Source: Liolophura sinensis (lineage: Eukaryota > Mollusca > Polyplacophora > Chitonida > Chitonidae). From it: a stretch of DNA of 64,000 nucleotides. Position 1 is the stretch's first letter, and the number at the start of each line of letters is the position of its first letter. The notes beneath the pieces are model-generated. The model made no database searches. It was not told where the DNA came from and worked only from the letters and a program-made list of their open reading frames with translations. Made by a program: the position numbers and the translations under genes. Location: contig NC_088306.1 in the NCBI RefSeq assembly GCF_032854445.1, positions 22,727,764 through 22,791,763 on the forward strand, in the 5' to 3' direction. Below are positions 18,295 to 30,400 of this stretch, in pieces.

Positions 18295-21200
18295 TATTAT
18301 AGCCGCATGCAGATTTGACAAAATTATATATATACAATACACCTCACTGGATGTGAATATCTCCAAAAATAGTGAAGAGCGTGGCACGAACTTGATATCT
18401 CGCAGACAACCACCTAGCCCTCCCCCACCTCCCCCTTACCCCCTCCCTACCCTCACAGAGAAGTCAACAGTATGCACTATCCAATAACAACAGTGACGAC
18501 GACGATATGGTGACGAAAAAAGGCTTACTTTCTAAAATCTGAAAAGTGAATGAAAATAGAAAGATAAAGCAACCTGATGATGTCTGAAGAACCCATGCAT
18601 GCACAGATTTGAACACAATGATTGGTCCACAAAAAACAATGTTTCATATTTCCCCCATTTAATGCGCCAGTTTTGGTAATTCACATCGGTAAACACAATC
18701 AATTCTTTGCTCTGCCAGGAAGACTAAACCGTCACAGCATGCATATAAACAAAAAAAAAAAATCTTAAACACAAGATGACAGCAACAACGATGAAGAAAT
18801 GACAAACTTTCCCTCCAAAATACCAGCAGCTGACTATGAAACAAGTCTTTCTCTAGAGAGCTTCGTCCTGGGAAGAGCTGCACAGTTTCATGCACAAGTC
18901 CACCGTGCTGCCTCACTAACTTAAAAGCCGCTTTCACAGAACGTCATACTTTGTCAATGTCAACAAATGTCACATGGCTTCTTCTCAAGCCCAATGGTTT
19001 GTCCATACATACAGCACTTTGCCGGCGACTTGCTCGGCAAATTCATAATGTAACAGAGAAATAGATGGATGAATATTCTTTAAAGACATTTAACAAGAAA
19101 CAATATCACTTCCTACTAAGAGGAGGGCACGTCTGAACAACTATATTTGTACATGTATAATAAAAAAATTATCTGTTTAATACACTGGTGTCAGAAGTGG
19201 GATCATTAACATCAACAACATTGGACTTTCAAGCAGTTTGTTACTGTTGAAAGCAGTGGGTACTTCTTTCAGGGCCAGTGAACAAGACTTCAAGAAATAT
19301 ATGATATCATTTTCTATATGCAAAAGGTAACCACAGAGACCACACTTTTGTAACTGTATTTAACCAGATAAAAATGTCATCTGGTTTAAGACATGAGCAT
19401 CAAGAAAGTATATTGTACAAATGTTGTTAAACAAATATTTTGAGAATAGCCTGCTGTAAATAGGCTGATAATAACTGGCACCAAATTATAGGGACTTTCA
19501 AGAAAAGTAAAATGAGCGGAAATCCATATTCTTGAATATGATCTGGAAAAAGCCAAAACGTGACATGAAGACAACTTATAGCACACGTACCTTTAACTAC
19601 CCATTGTCAGCTTCAATAATCTTACTCCAAGAATATCGAAATGTTAATTCAGCATAAAAGACCCATTGGCAAAATCACAAGAGAAGATACCACTATACTG
19701 GATAATCTGAAGTTTCATCTTTGAACAAATAGTGCTTCAGCATTTATAATCCCTCTTTTTAAATGGCTGATAAACAATAGAAGTTGTGTAAACTAAAAGA
19801 AGGATCAATTGGCGTACTGTGCATTTTGTCAAACACATTATCACAGAGAGAAATTACCACAGGAACATCTGCTAACAATTCTGATACAGCCATCTTGCAA
19901 ACCTGTCTCTAATGTCACACAGCCAAAGCTGTCAATTCTACCGCTCAGTTCTTTGGCTTTCAACTGAATTGAATCCATAATGGTTCAGTACTGTAACTAA
20001 CTTGCACTTCACAAACTGTTCTCAATTCTACCACAGTTCTTCAGTTGTCAAATGAATAAACAGTTTGGTAACTAAATAGCTCTTCTATCAGAAAATTGAA
20101 ATGCATTTCTTTGTAAATCTTTGCATAAATCTGTACAATCACTTTGGTAAGAAATATTGAAATCTAGACTCTCTCCAGCCACCATCATTATAGGTGGTTA
20201 ATCTCAGAACACCTTTAACATTTTCAGTGATTTAGGGTGAGAAAATCTTTTTGTATAGTGTTAACAGTGTTGTCCATAAACACCAGCCTGATATTAGTGT
20301 TTTTAAGTCCAAATCTGTGACTCTCATTTTAATAAGCCTCACTTATAATGCCATAATCTCCATGGTAACAATGTACAACATTCGCACACAAGAACTGCAT
20401 CATCTTCACTGAGTTGAATAAGAAAACATTTTTACTGTGTGTATCAGGAAGAATATTCACATATTTGACAACAATGCTGTGAATCAGTGTTCAGTCCGAC
20501 CTGATCATATTTCTACAGTATGCAATCCATGTGCGTTCAGCTGGAATTTAATCACAATTTAAGTATTAAAATATATAAAGGTTAAGGAGTTAAATTTCAT
20601 TACATAATATTTTTTAATCAGAGTTGAATAACACAGTTTAAATAAGCATGTATAGTGTGCCTGCATATGTAAATAATTGTATTTGTTTTCATTCTTCACC
20701 AAATCAAATGTGTAAACGTTTTGTAACTATTGACGAACAGAGCATTAATGCTGTTAAAATTATTGTCCATAATCATATCATTAAGTACTTAGTACTTAAG
20801 TAGTTGCAATAAGTATTATTCCGCTTACCTCAAAAGCTTTTGTTTGCAGAAAAATTACAACGGAAGAAAACTAAGAACATCACAGGCTTGCAATTTTCTG
20901 TCAAACTGTTCAGGTATTTCCAAATAAAAGCAGGACCTGTCTGCTCAAGTTTACACAAACAAGTTTTTAACTCAAAATGTACATTTTGTTGAATGTACAT
21001 GTTGGTGTGCATCAGGACCCTGCATTTTATAAAGTAAGAAACAAAAGAAATATGATTTTTTTTTTTGCCGTTTTTATACAACTTAAACTGTATTTTTTCA
21101 ATTGATCTCTGACTATGCATAATGACGCACCATTGTTCGCATGCAAGCTTACTTGTAAGAACCAAAAAAATCAGAAGTCAAAGTGCATGTTTGTCACAGT

Positions 21201-23969
21201 GATGAATTGTAGGTTAAGTTATATAAAGTTACATGTGCAAGTAGCCAATAGCAACACAAGGCCCAGTAGCCAACAGCAACACAAGGTCAAGTAGCCCAAG
21301 AAAAGTTTGACATGCAGCAGTTGTAGACACACATTGAAGTTATATTGTCCAAATTGAACACTACTCTAAATCCTGAATAAATTCGACCAATATAATGTAA
21401 CCTTAGACGCAAAAAATTGGAAAAGACAATTCATTAATAGATTTTGAAGACAGAAATGTATTATTCAGGTAGGAGCACAAACGAATCATAAAATAGCCTG
21501 TCTAGATCACAGAGAATTGATCTAATGTGCCAAAACACGAAAAACATGGACTGAAACTATGTATATGGTCGAATATGTTGAGGATTCAGGGTAATTTAAA
21601 AAGTGTACAGTAAACAATGAGACAGAATATTACAGAATACTAATTCCTCAGCAGTTCTCTTAGAAGACAGTCTCAGACACTCCATGATATTGCCAGATAC
21701 TTCGCTGATACTGACACGGATATTCACGTACAAGTGCAACTTTTAATTCACAAATATAGTACTTTCGGGCAAGTTGATAATGATATACCTCAACATGTCA
21801 TCCTCACCATCCTCATCACCATCCTCATCATCATCCATCCTCATCATCATCCATCCTCATCACAGAAGAGCTTGGATACCCATCTCCATGCCAACTGCAG
21901 TGGATACCATTTAAACAATAGGCAATATTCTAAATTCTGTGTTTTAACAGCGTTGAGTCAGACTGCACATGAATATATAAACTCAACCACTGCTTATGTG
22001 ACTGGCATGCAAAGTTTGTCTGTATGTCTGTAGTTTGAAAAGTGCATGTCAATGCCCCCTCACATGTTCACATATATTTATATACTAATATACTAGTATG
22101 GATACAGTACAATGTATGTGTTATATATGAAATGGTTACTTTCTTACCATATAGGCTCTCAAAACAATAACAGTCTATACAAATACATGTTCATGTATAC
22201 ATATCATATAATATTGCCAAATAAGCTTATTTCTGTACTACTACCAATTCACAAAGAAAAAAAAGAAAGAAAGAAAGAAAAAAAATAAACAATGAAATTT
22301 GACTAGTTAAGATAAGATATCCCATTACTTGGGGGGACAAACAATCATTGGGAGCTCTGAACACCCTCTCCCACCCCCCATCCCCCACAAACAAAAAGAA
22401 TAATAATAATAATAATAACATGAACATACAATGCTTAGGTCTGTACAGCAATAATATACAAGAAAGCTATCACAATTCATTTATAGCCGAAACTGACAGG
22501 CTAAAAGGCATGGAAAGTTACGTAACATATTAAGTCTACAGAGTCCATATATGTAACCATAATGTGTGAAATAGTGTTTGAGTATACAAAATGCACATAA
22601 CATGTGATGTGAACAAAAAAAAAGAAAGGGAATTGATTAAAACTGAAACTCAAAATGCTATGGACTGCAACGACCCACATGATCAGAGCTTCATAAAAGC
22701 CCCCACTTGTTCTCGACTGGCCGAGCAAATTGGCCACATTAGAAGATGGCAAGACTCACACTCCATTAACATGTCACAAGAGAAATAATAAAATGCTGGG
22801 CAATTTCAACTGCTGATCATAATCCCTTGCCTTTGGAAGCCTAATTTTTACCTTAATACTTATACATGAAATGAGAGAAGTCTTATGCTGTATGTTTTTA
22901 GCATGAAGATACTCATGACAACATGACTGACTTTTAAGCAAAATACTAAAACATACAGTATTACGGATGATGTATTCAAAAAAAGAATTTTTAAAATATG
23001 CTGCGAAGAGGGGCAATTGATATTATGTACATATATGCTCGAGACCGAATAAAAAAAATTGTGTTGGAGCAGAAGTTAAAGAATCAAAACACATGTATCT
23101 TTAATAAAAAAATAACTAGTCATGAAAGTGCTGAAAACAATTGCTTGCAATGGTATTTTAACTGAAAAACAGCAACCACAACCAAAATAGCTGTCTTGAA
23201 AATTGCTCTTTTTTTTTTTTTTTTAAAAGTAAAAGTGGTCTCATCAAGTTAATTCCATGGAGAAATGATTGGTTAACATAAATGACTTTAAATTGTGTCA
23301 AGAATAGCGCATGTGCAAAAACGCTGGAGGACTATTACAACAACGACAACACATAGATGAGCCTACAAGGACAATGCTGGTTCTTGTCACTGGTACAGCC
23401 ATACATCACAGCTCCTGGTCCTATGGGTTATTAGAGAAAGCTGCACGAGTACATTGAGTTGGTCCTATAAGTGTAGGGTGAATTATTCAGGGCTGAAGAG
23501 CTAGTGCTTGCTCACAGGTGGAGCCTACAGGACGACTCCACACACACACACACACACACTGGATACACACAGGGATCTGGTCTAAGGACTCCCAATACAA
23601 ACTGGACACCTTTTGCGGATTTTGGTTTTCACCAAAAGACCTGGAGAAAAGTCCCAGCCAATGAACAGCAGAATCATAATGACTAGTAGTAGTACAGCAA
23701 AAAAGAAGTAATGTTCATCCTGTTCACTGCTCTGGTCACAGGAATCATCTAGACTCAGTCAGAGAAGCCAGACAACCTTGCACAGAGGCCAGCACTGATC
23801 CTATCCTTGAAGAGACATTTGAGTGCAAGAAGGCCTCTAGACACGAACATCGCACTTCCTGAAAGAGCCACTGGACATGGTTCAGGTAAATATACCTCTG
23901 GACAAGTCTTTCCAGTTCTTCAGAGACCTTCTTTTCACCAGTGTCAGATCCCACTACTCCCACCAAATC

Positions 23970-24075
23970 TGTGTAAATCTTACTAAATCTGCACCAAATC
24001 CCACTACTGACACCAAATCTGCGCCAAATACCACTGCAGCCACCAAATCTGCACCAAATACCACCGCAGCCACCA
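23970..24075. repeat. 30-bp short tandem repeat next to the FNDC3 stop codon
   Basis: About three copies of a unit with CACCAAATCTGC(A/G)CCAAAT. It lies 40-140 nt after the FNDC3 stop, in the 3' UTR. Confidence 0.8.
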
Positions 24076-24111
24076 CAGCCTGCACCATTTTGTCAACTTA
24101 AGTCCAAATCA

Positions 24112-24447
24112 TCACTGGCGACTTGACGTGTGTGACGTGTAAGAGATAATCTGTTGAGCTATAAACGCCACTAACACGGCAAAAAGCACAAAGCCAAAGA
24201 GGATGATCATGGCCCACTGTTGGTCCGTCAGTTGCTTTGGTTCCGAGATTTTGGTCTCCACCGTCTTGGTTATGAGGGTTCTTTGAGGCGCTGGACTCAG
24301 CGTGTTGAACACAGTGCCTGGGCTGAATGCCCCTGTGATGTCCCCACTCCTACTGGTACTCTGTCGGACTGCACAGACGCGCGCTTGGTACTCTGTGCGG
24401 GGCGATAGGTTAGTTAACCTGTAACTTGTGTTTGGACCTCGATACAC
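24112..24447 (-). CDS. FNDC3: FNDC3 terminal coding exon: FN3-9 end, linker, transmembrane anchor, stop
   Basis: The acceptor is TATTTTAATCAG; the stop TGA is the complement of 24112-24114. It encodes VYRGPNTSYRLTNLSPRTEY, QARVCAVRQSTSRSGDITGA, FSPGTVFNTLSP, a linker of about 30 residues, then a single hydrophobic helix (start WAMIILFGFV, end AFIAQQI) and a tail ending SSRQ. GAFSP and DEQ/DQQWA-II-LGF match the C-terminus of FNDC3A/B, which ends in the same kind of tail anchor. Confidence 0.97.
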   Translation of the reverse strand: MYRGPNTSYRLTNLSPRTEYQARVCAVRQSTSRSGDITGAFSPGTVFNTLSPAPQRTLITKTVETKISEPKQLTDQQWAMIILFGFVLFAVLVAFIAQQIISYTSHTSSRQ

Positions 24448-27400
24448 CTGATTAAAATACAATGTAACATATAAATTAGTAAAAGTCATTAATTTTTATG
24501 TCTGGCCTGCACCAATGATATCAGGAAACACTAATGAATCACAGGATTTACTGGTCCTCAAATTATTTCCTATGTGAATCCTTAATATCTAGACATTATT
24601 CATTTTCAAACTCAAGTCTTCTTAATATTCAGCACAGAGATACAAGGAATATGAAAGACTTAAGGTGGGGGACAATATCCCTGTTCTGGGTAATTTTCAG
24701 ATATTAATTGTAACATCAAGTAAGTACTTGGTTCAATCACCAATGAGGAGATGGAGCAAAAATTCTGTACAAAAGTTCTTTAAAAGACACATGTATATGG
24801 AACCAAAGTCAGCCATGAATCCATATGGTATATCGCAGATTTTATTATTTATTTGAAAGGCAGCTGGGAAAGCACTCAAGAATATTTCATTTGTATGATG
24901 GCTATCTGGCTGTACTTTGATCTGAAGCCCAGACACTAACCTCTTTGTACTCCACCTCCTTGGCTGCCAGAGCCTGTATCTGGAGGAGGTAGTGGATACA
25001 GTCAGAGCCTATTGGTTTGATACCCGTCCATTCCAGCACGCAGTGTGAAAGGCCTGTCTCAGACACCCGGGGAGCTGAAACAAGAACAGTTACCTTTCAG
25101 TCACATGTAGAAAATTTATGCATCGAAACAGACATTCGTACACCAGCCGTTAATCAAAAAGGACGTTTCAGGTGAATAATCGCAACGTCAATTCCCAAAA
25201 TGATGTTTAACACAAAAAAAACTAAGAAAGTACATAAATTACAAAACTGGGATGGAATCGTGTAATCGTTTGATGATACTGGAAAGATACCAAGATTGTT
25301 CTGGATGAATTATCCATGAACTTTCCCACCAGTGATGTACAGAAATGCACACCACACTAACGCGAGACAAATAGTCCTCAATGGATATTAGACAGGGCAA
25401 ACAAGCCTCACTGGCCACTTACTGTCACCACAGCCAATAAACAGTGCGGGCAGGGCAATGCACAGAGTCCCTGTCCAAGGCCCACAAACAGTGAGGGCAG
25501 GGCAATGCACGGAGTCCCTGTCCAAGGCCCACAAACAGTGCAGGCAGGGCAATGCACGGAGTCCCTGTCCAAGGCCCACAAACAGTGCGGGCAGGGCAAT
25601 GCACGAGTCAATGTCCAAGGACCACAAACAGTGTGGGCAGGGCAATGCACAGAGTCCCTGTCCAAGGCCCACAAACAGTGCGGGCAGGGCAATGCACAGA
25701 GTCCCTGTCCAAGGCCCACAAACAGTGCGAGCAGGGCAATGCACGAGTCCCTGTCCAAGGCCCACAAACAGTGAGGGCAGGGCAATGCACAGAGTCCCTG
25801 TCCAAGGCCCACAAACAGTGCAGGCAGGGCAATGCACGGAGTCCCTGTCCAAGGCCCACAAACAGTGCGGGCAGGGCAATGCCCGAGTCCCTGTCCAAGG
25901 CCCACAAACAGTGCGGGCAGGGCAATGCACAGAGTCCCTGTCCAAGGCCCACAAACAGTGAGGGAAGGGCAATGCACAGAGTCCCTGTCCAAGGCCCACA
26001 AACAGTGAGGGCAGGGCAATGCACAGAGTCCCTGTCCAAGGCCCTGTGCTTCATGGGTCCTGGCAATTGAGAGATAACATACACCAGTGATCACAAACCT
26101 TTAAGTGCAGGCGGCGGAGCCTTTGTTGTGGTGAAGGTGAACGTATCGGAATAAGGTCCGTCCCCAGCATCATTACTGGCAAATATTCTGAACTCATAGC
26201 TTGTCAGCTCCGACAGTTTGTTGACCTTGTGCGTGTGGGCAGGGCCAGTGTGGATAGCTACAAAACTGATGAGGAAAAACAAAAATTCCAGCATTACAAG
26301 CACTACTAATTTTGTTTCAATGTTCTATGTTGATTGTGTTGATTTGCCAGTGAGCTAATTTTGGATTCAGGTTAAATGTTTGCTGTTTTTTTTCTTTTTT
26401 TAGTTTTTTTAGAATATTAGCATAATCTAGGCGTCAGAACACTCCTATACTAGCCTTCAGGAAAAAATGGATTGATGCTCAATTCCACAAAAAATTTTAA
26501 CTTAATATATGATTGCAGTGAAGTTTGTTTAATCAAGGAAACCAGAATTGAGAGCTGTTCTCCACCAGGCAGTGGCAGCTCTCAGGGTTAACTTGGAACT
26601 TGGAAAAGAACAGACAGGGGCAAACCCACGACAATCCATAGGTTCCTGGCAGATCTTTCCACGTTCAACTGGAAATGAAACCAGCATGAGCTGTATTTGA
26701 ACTCACAGCGACTGACTCCAAGATCATTTTGTTGCACTAGCTGGTTAGCCATCAGGTCACGGAGGCCCAAGAAACTTTTGACCAACTGGCCTCAGGCCTT
26801 ACCTTCCATCTTCCTTCTCCATCTCGAGCGTGTACTTGACCATATCCTGGTTACGGCCATCTCCCCACCGTAGCTTGAGACTGTTGGGCAGGGTGCTGAT
26901 ACATTCTAGTCGCGGGGGGTTAGGTGGAAGAGCACGTGTCGTTACTTTGATTGGGGCGCTAAATGCACCAACCCCAATGTCGTTCACAGCCTGGATGCGA
27001 ATTCTGTAATGTTAAAAAAAATTCATAGTTTTTTTGGCATCAGTGCATTGAGAAAGACAAAGATGTATGAAACATGGTGGTGCATGTATGTGTGTACAGA
27101 ATTCAACAAGTAGGGAAGTTCTTCCTCCAATGAGGCAAGACGGAAATTTGGAGGTATCAGTATGTTTCTTAAAAATCTTGTTATTTAAAATTAAGATTAT
27201 TCTTCTACCTCTTCCAAAGAGTTTTATGTATGTTGTAATTCTTTGCCTGTGTATTATTTATATTGCAATATCTTTATCAACAACACAACAGTATTTGTAA
27301 CTTGGGGATGCAATTTCTAGGTACAGTACAGATTCAAGAGATGACAAATGATGAAAACAGGCCAAGACAATTTCCAGTTTTGAACCGGTCACCTCAGAAT

Positions 27401-30400
27401 CAGGTTGATTCAGCACAATAAGGCACGTCATAGCCAGAATCAGACCCATCCTGAACCTGGCCCTGAATTTTTCCAGCCTGTGGTCTATACTTACTTGTAT
27501 GTGGTTTCTGGTGACAATCCCTCCAGTGTGTGCTCAGTAATGCTGCTCACCACTGTCAGATTTTTCTCACCAACGTCTATATTATACGCAATTATTTCAC
27601 TGCCGTTACAGTTGGGCTCCTTCCACGTCAGCGCTATGGTGGTGGCCGCAGCCGAGTATCGGATAGAGACGACGGGGGCAGGGCTGGATGAGGGCGTCAC
27701 ACATGTTACAGGGGAGCTGAAGGGACCACTGCCAGCACTGTTGATAGCCTGGATGAAACAAATAGGGAGGCAAACATTTTGAAAAATGGGTCAAATTCAC
27801 CACTTACCATTTTGCATCAGTTAAATGCATAAGGTGTTCAAGGATGTTTTCCACATACAGTACTTAATTTATTAGCAACAAAGTTAATCAAAAAATTGTA
27901 AATGCGAATGTAATTGTAAAAATACACCCTGTAAATGTGTGTTTAAGATTTTCCACAGGCTGTCAAATAAGTAGGTAAAGAGACGCATGTGTGTACTTCA
28001 TGTTTCCAAAAAGCATTTTTGTCTGCTTCCTGTTTCATTTATTTAGTTGGTGTTTTACGCCGTACTCAAGATTGGTGTTTTAAGCTGCACACATACGCAA
28101 TAATGTTTCACTGGTATGTCAGGTATATGACGGACAAAACTGCACGGGACTAGAATACTGTAATTCTTCTATCTTTTCACATGTTTGCAAGGTGTTTATT
28201 CAAGCATATTCTGAAGACATTACTCTGTGTAGACTGATAAAATTATACTTTTTGTGAAGCCTGAAAACTGGCCAATCCAACCAATGTAGTCTTGTCTCCA
28301 AAATCAATTTAAAAATGTTCATATGTAGCACTGAAAGTTACTCTTTCATATGCGAAAAGGTTAAGGAATTCGGGCACACCCTTTGCAACAAAATTGCAGC
28401 TCAACAGATTTGAAATCATGCTGTCACATGTTTCTCTTACCTGAACTCTGAAACTGTACTGTGAAGCTGGAATTAACCCTCTAACCTCATAGGACTGACT
28501 GCTTCCCAAGTACAACTGAAAAATACATCACATGTAAAATTATCAGCAAAATTACGGGATTATGTACTGTAATTGCAGACACCCATTATAGCATGTACAA
28601 GTAAGTCAAAACAAGACCAAAAACACTAAATTAATATCTTAAATACTAAAGAAAACAAACACTAAATATCAATCAAAGAAGCCTTCTTTAGCTTTTATCA
28701 CTTTTTGTCAAGAATTTTGGTCACAGGACTGGCTCAGGATTCAAAACTGAACAAGACCAACTAATTCCTTTATGGTGATAAAGGATTGTAATGACTTATT
28801 GAAGTCACCAATTTTTAATCTTTTTTCTACAATTACCATCGAGGGGGAGGGGGGGGAGTGCCTAGTGCAGCACAATGACCTATGAGTCTCCTACTAAAAT
28901 AACTGCTGTGAGTTCAAGTCCAGCTTATACTGGCTTCCTCTCCGGTCATACATGGGAAATCTGACAGCAACCTGTGTATGGTTGTGGGTTGCCCTGAGCC
29001 AAGTTTCTTCCCACCATAATACTTGGTCGTCGTGATATAAGAGAAATATCCTGGAGTACAGTATAAAACACATAAATAATATTACCTTCAATTCTGTGCT
29101 TATTTTATTACATTCAGTAAATTTCCATCGGCCTTACATAAGTAACTACACATATTTTCAGTTAAATACTCAGTATCTCTCACCTGTATATAGTCAAAGT
29201 CTGCCCGCTGTAGCCACTCCAGTTTGTACTCTGAGATCGTAGCACCATTGTTCACCGGCTCCTCCCAGCTGATTATTGCACTGTGAGGGGACTTGCAGGT
29301 GACCACCGGGGCTTTGGGGGCGTCGGGCACCCCAGCGCCACTCACCACCTCCAAGGGGTCTGACCAAGGCCCAGCCTGACAAACCAAGGGAGGCAACTCT
29401 CAATTGTCATTTCAACATACAGCACCATAACTTCTTCAGAAATTAGATTTGGAAAAGTAGATTTTTGGCATAAATTATTTCTTTGGAAATAGCATTTTCA
29501 ATGTTATGATGTCATGAGGTAGAAGGATTTACGAGTTAAGAAAAGTGTCACGACGACGTTTCATGGATGATAAAAGTTAAACCCCAATAAACTGAATACC
29601 ACAGCAGTGCAAATAAATGGTTTTTTTTTTTTTCATACATTCGCCACACAAGAATCAACCACACCTAAGTCGCAGACCTTACCTGGATTACTTCTTGATT
29701 TTTTTAGCATAACATTTCAGTTCAGGTCCTACCCCCTTTTCTCATTTACCTGGACAAGAAGTTTGCAATCTGCTTAATATCTATGATTTTATTCTTCCGA
29801 AACTTCTATCCACTACTTAAAGACGTCAGCCAAGCTTACCCCAGCCTTGTTGTGGGCACGGACTTGGAAGAGATAGGGTCTGCCTGGAGACAGTCCCGCC
29901 ACGATACAGTCTAAATCACGCCCCCTGTACACCTCCCGACTCGTGTTGTCCGGGAAACTCATCTGCGCAGTGAAATCCGTCACTTGCGCTCCACCATCCT
30001 TCTCAGGATAATCTACAACACACAAAGTTTTTCGCTTACTTGTAATGACAAATATGCTTTTATTTTATTTACGTTGTTGTTGTTTTTGGGGATTGTGTTG
30101 TCTTGATTGCGGGGTTTATTCCTGCAATACTCATCCATCAACACAAATCAGCCTTTTTATTTTTGTATAATTTTGTGACAGGTATCACAAAATGTGCGTT
30201 ACATTCAAATCTATTTCGCAACAACATCAAAAAACTAGTCTTCTCAGCTCCTGTCCAATAAAATGCAAATAAATCAAACGATCAAATTTTGATTGATACC
30301 GATTAAATGCTGTACCTTGGAATATTTTCTTAAAACAGTGGTTATCATGGGTAGCCAAAACCTGAGTGCCTAGATAAAACCACTCGCCTTTGGCAAGTTA

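Larger units (their letters stand above)
16306..24111. other. Region between the convergent genes; possible long FNDC3 3' UTR
   Basis: No coding exon is recognised on either strand. It holds a degenerate array of about 25-bp units with AGTAATGGAAACCA (16622-16830), a dispersed repeat D copy (17120-17310), a SINE fragment (17343-17520), TA runs near 18120 and 18260, a C-rich patch near 18420, a short CA run near 23540, and a 30-bp repeat at 23970-24075. The stretch from about 18.4 to 24.1 kb is notably free of SINEs, which would suit a long 3' UTR of FNDC3 on the - strand; this is inference. Confidence 0.4.

Noticed and set aside
25388-26094. Several long open frames (about 150-230 codons) on both strands
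   Set aside because: They are translations of the 47-bp minisatellite; open frames on both strands and in several registers come from the repeat, and there is no start context or family resemblance.
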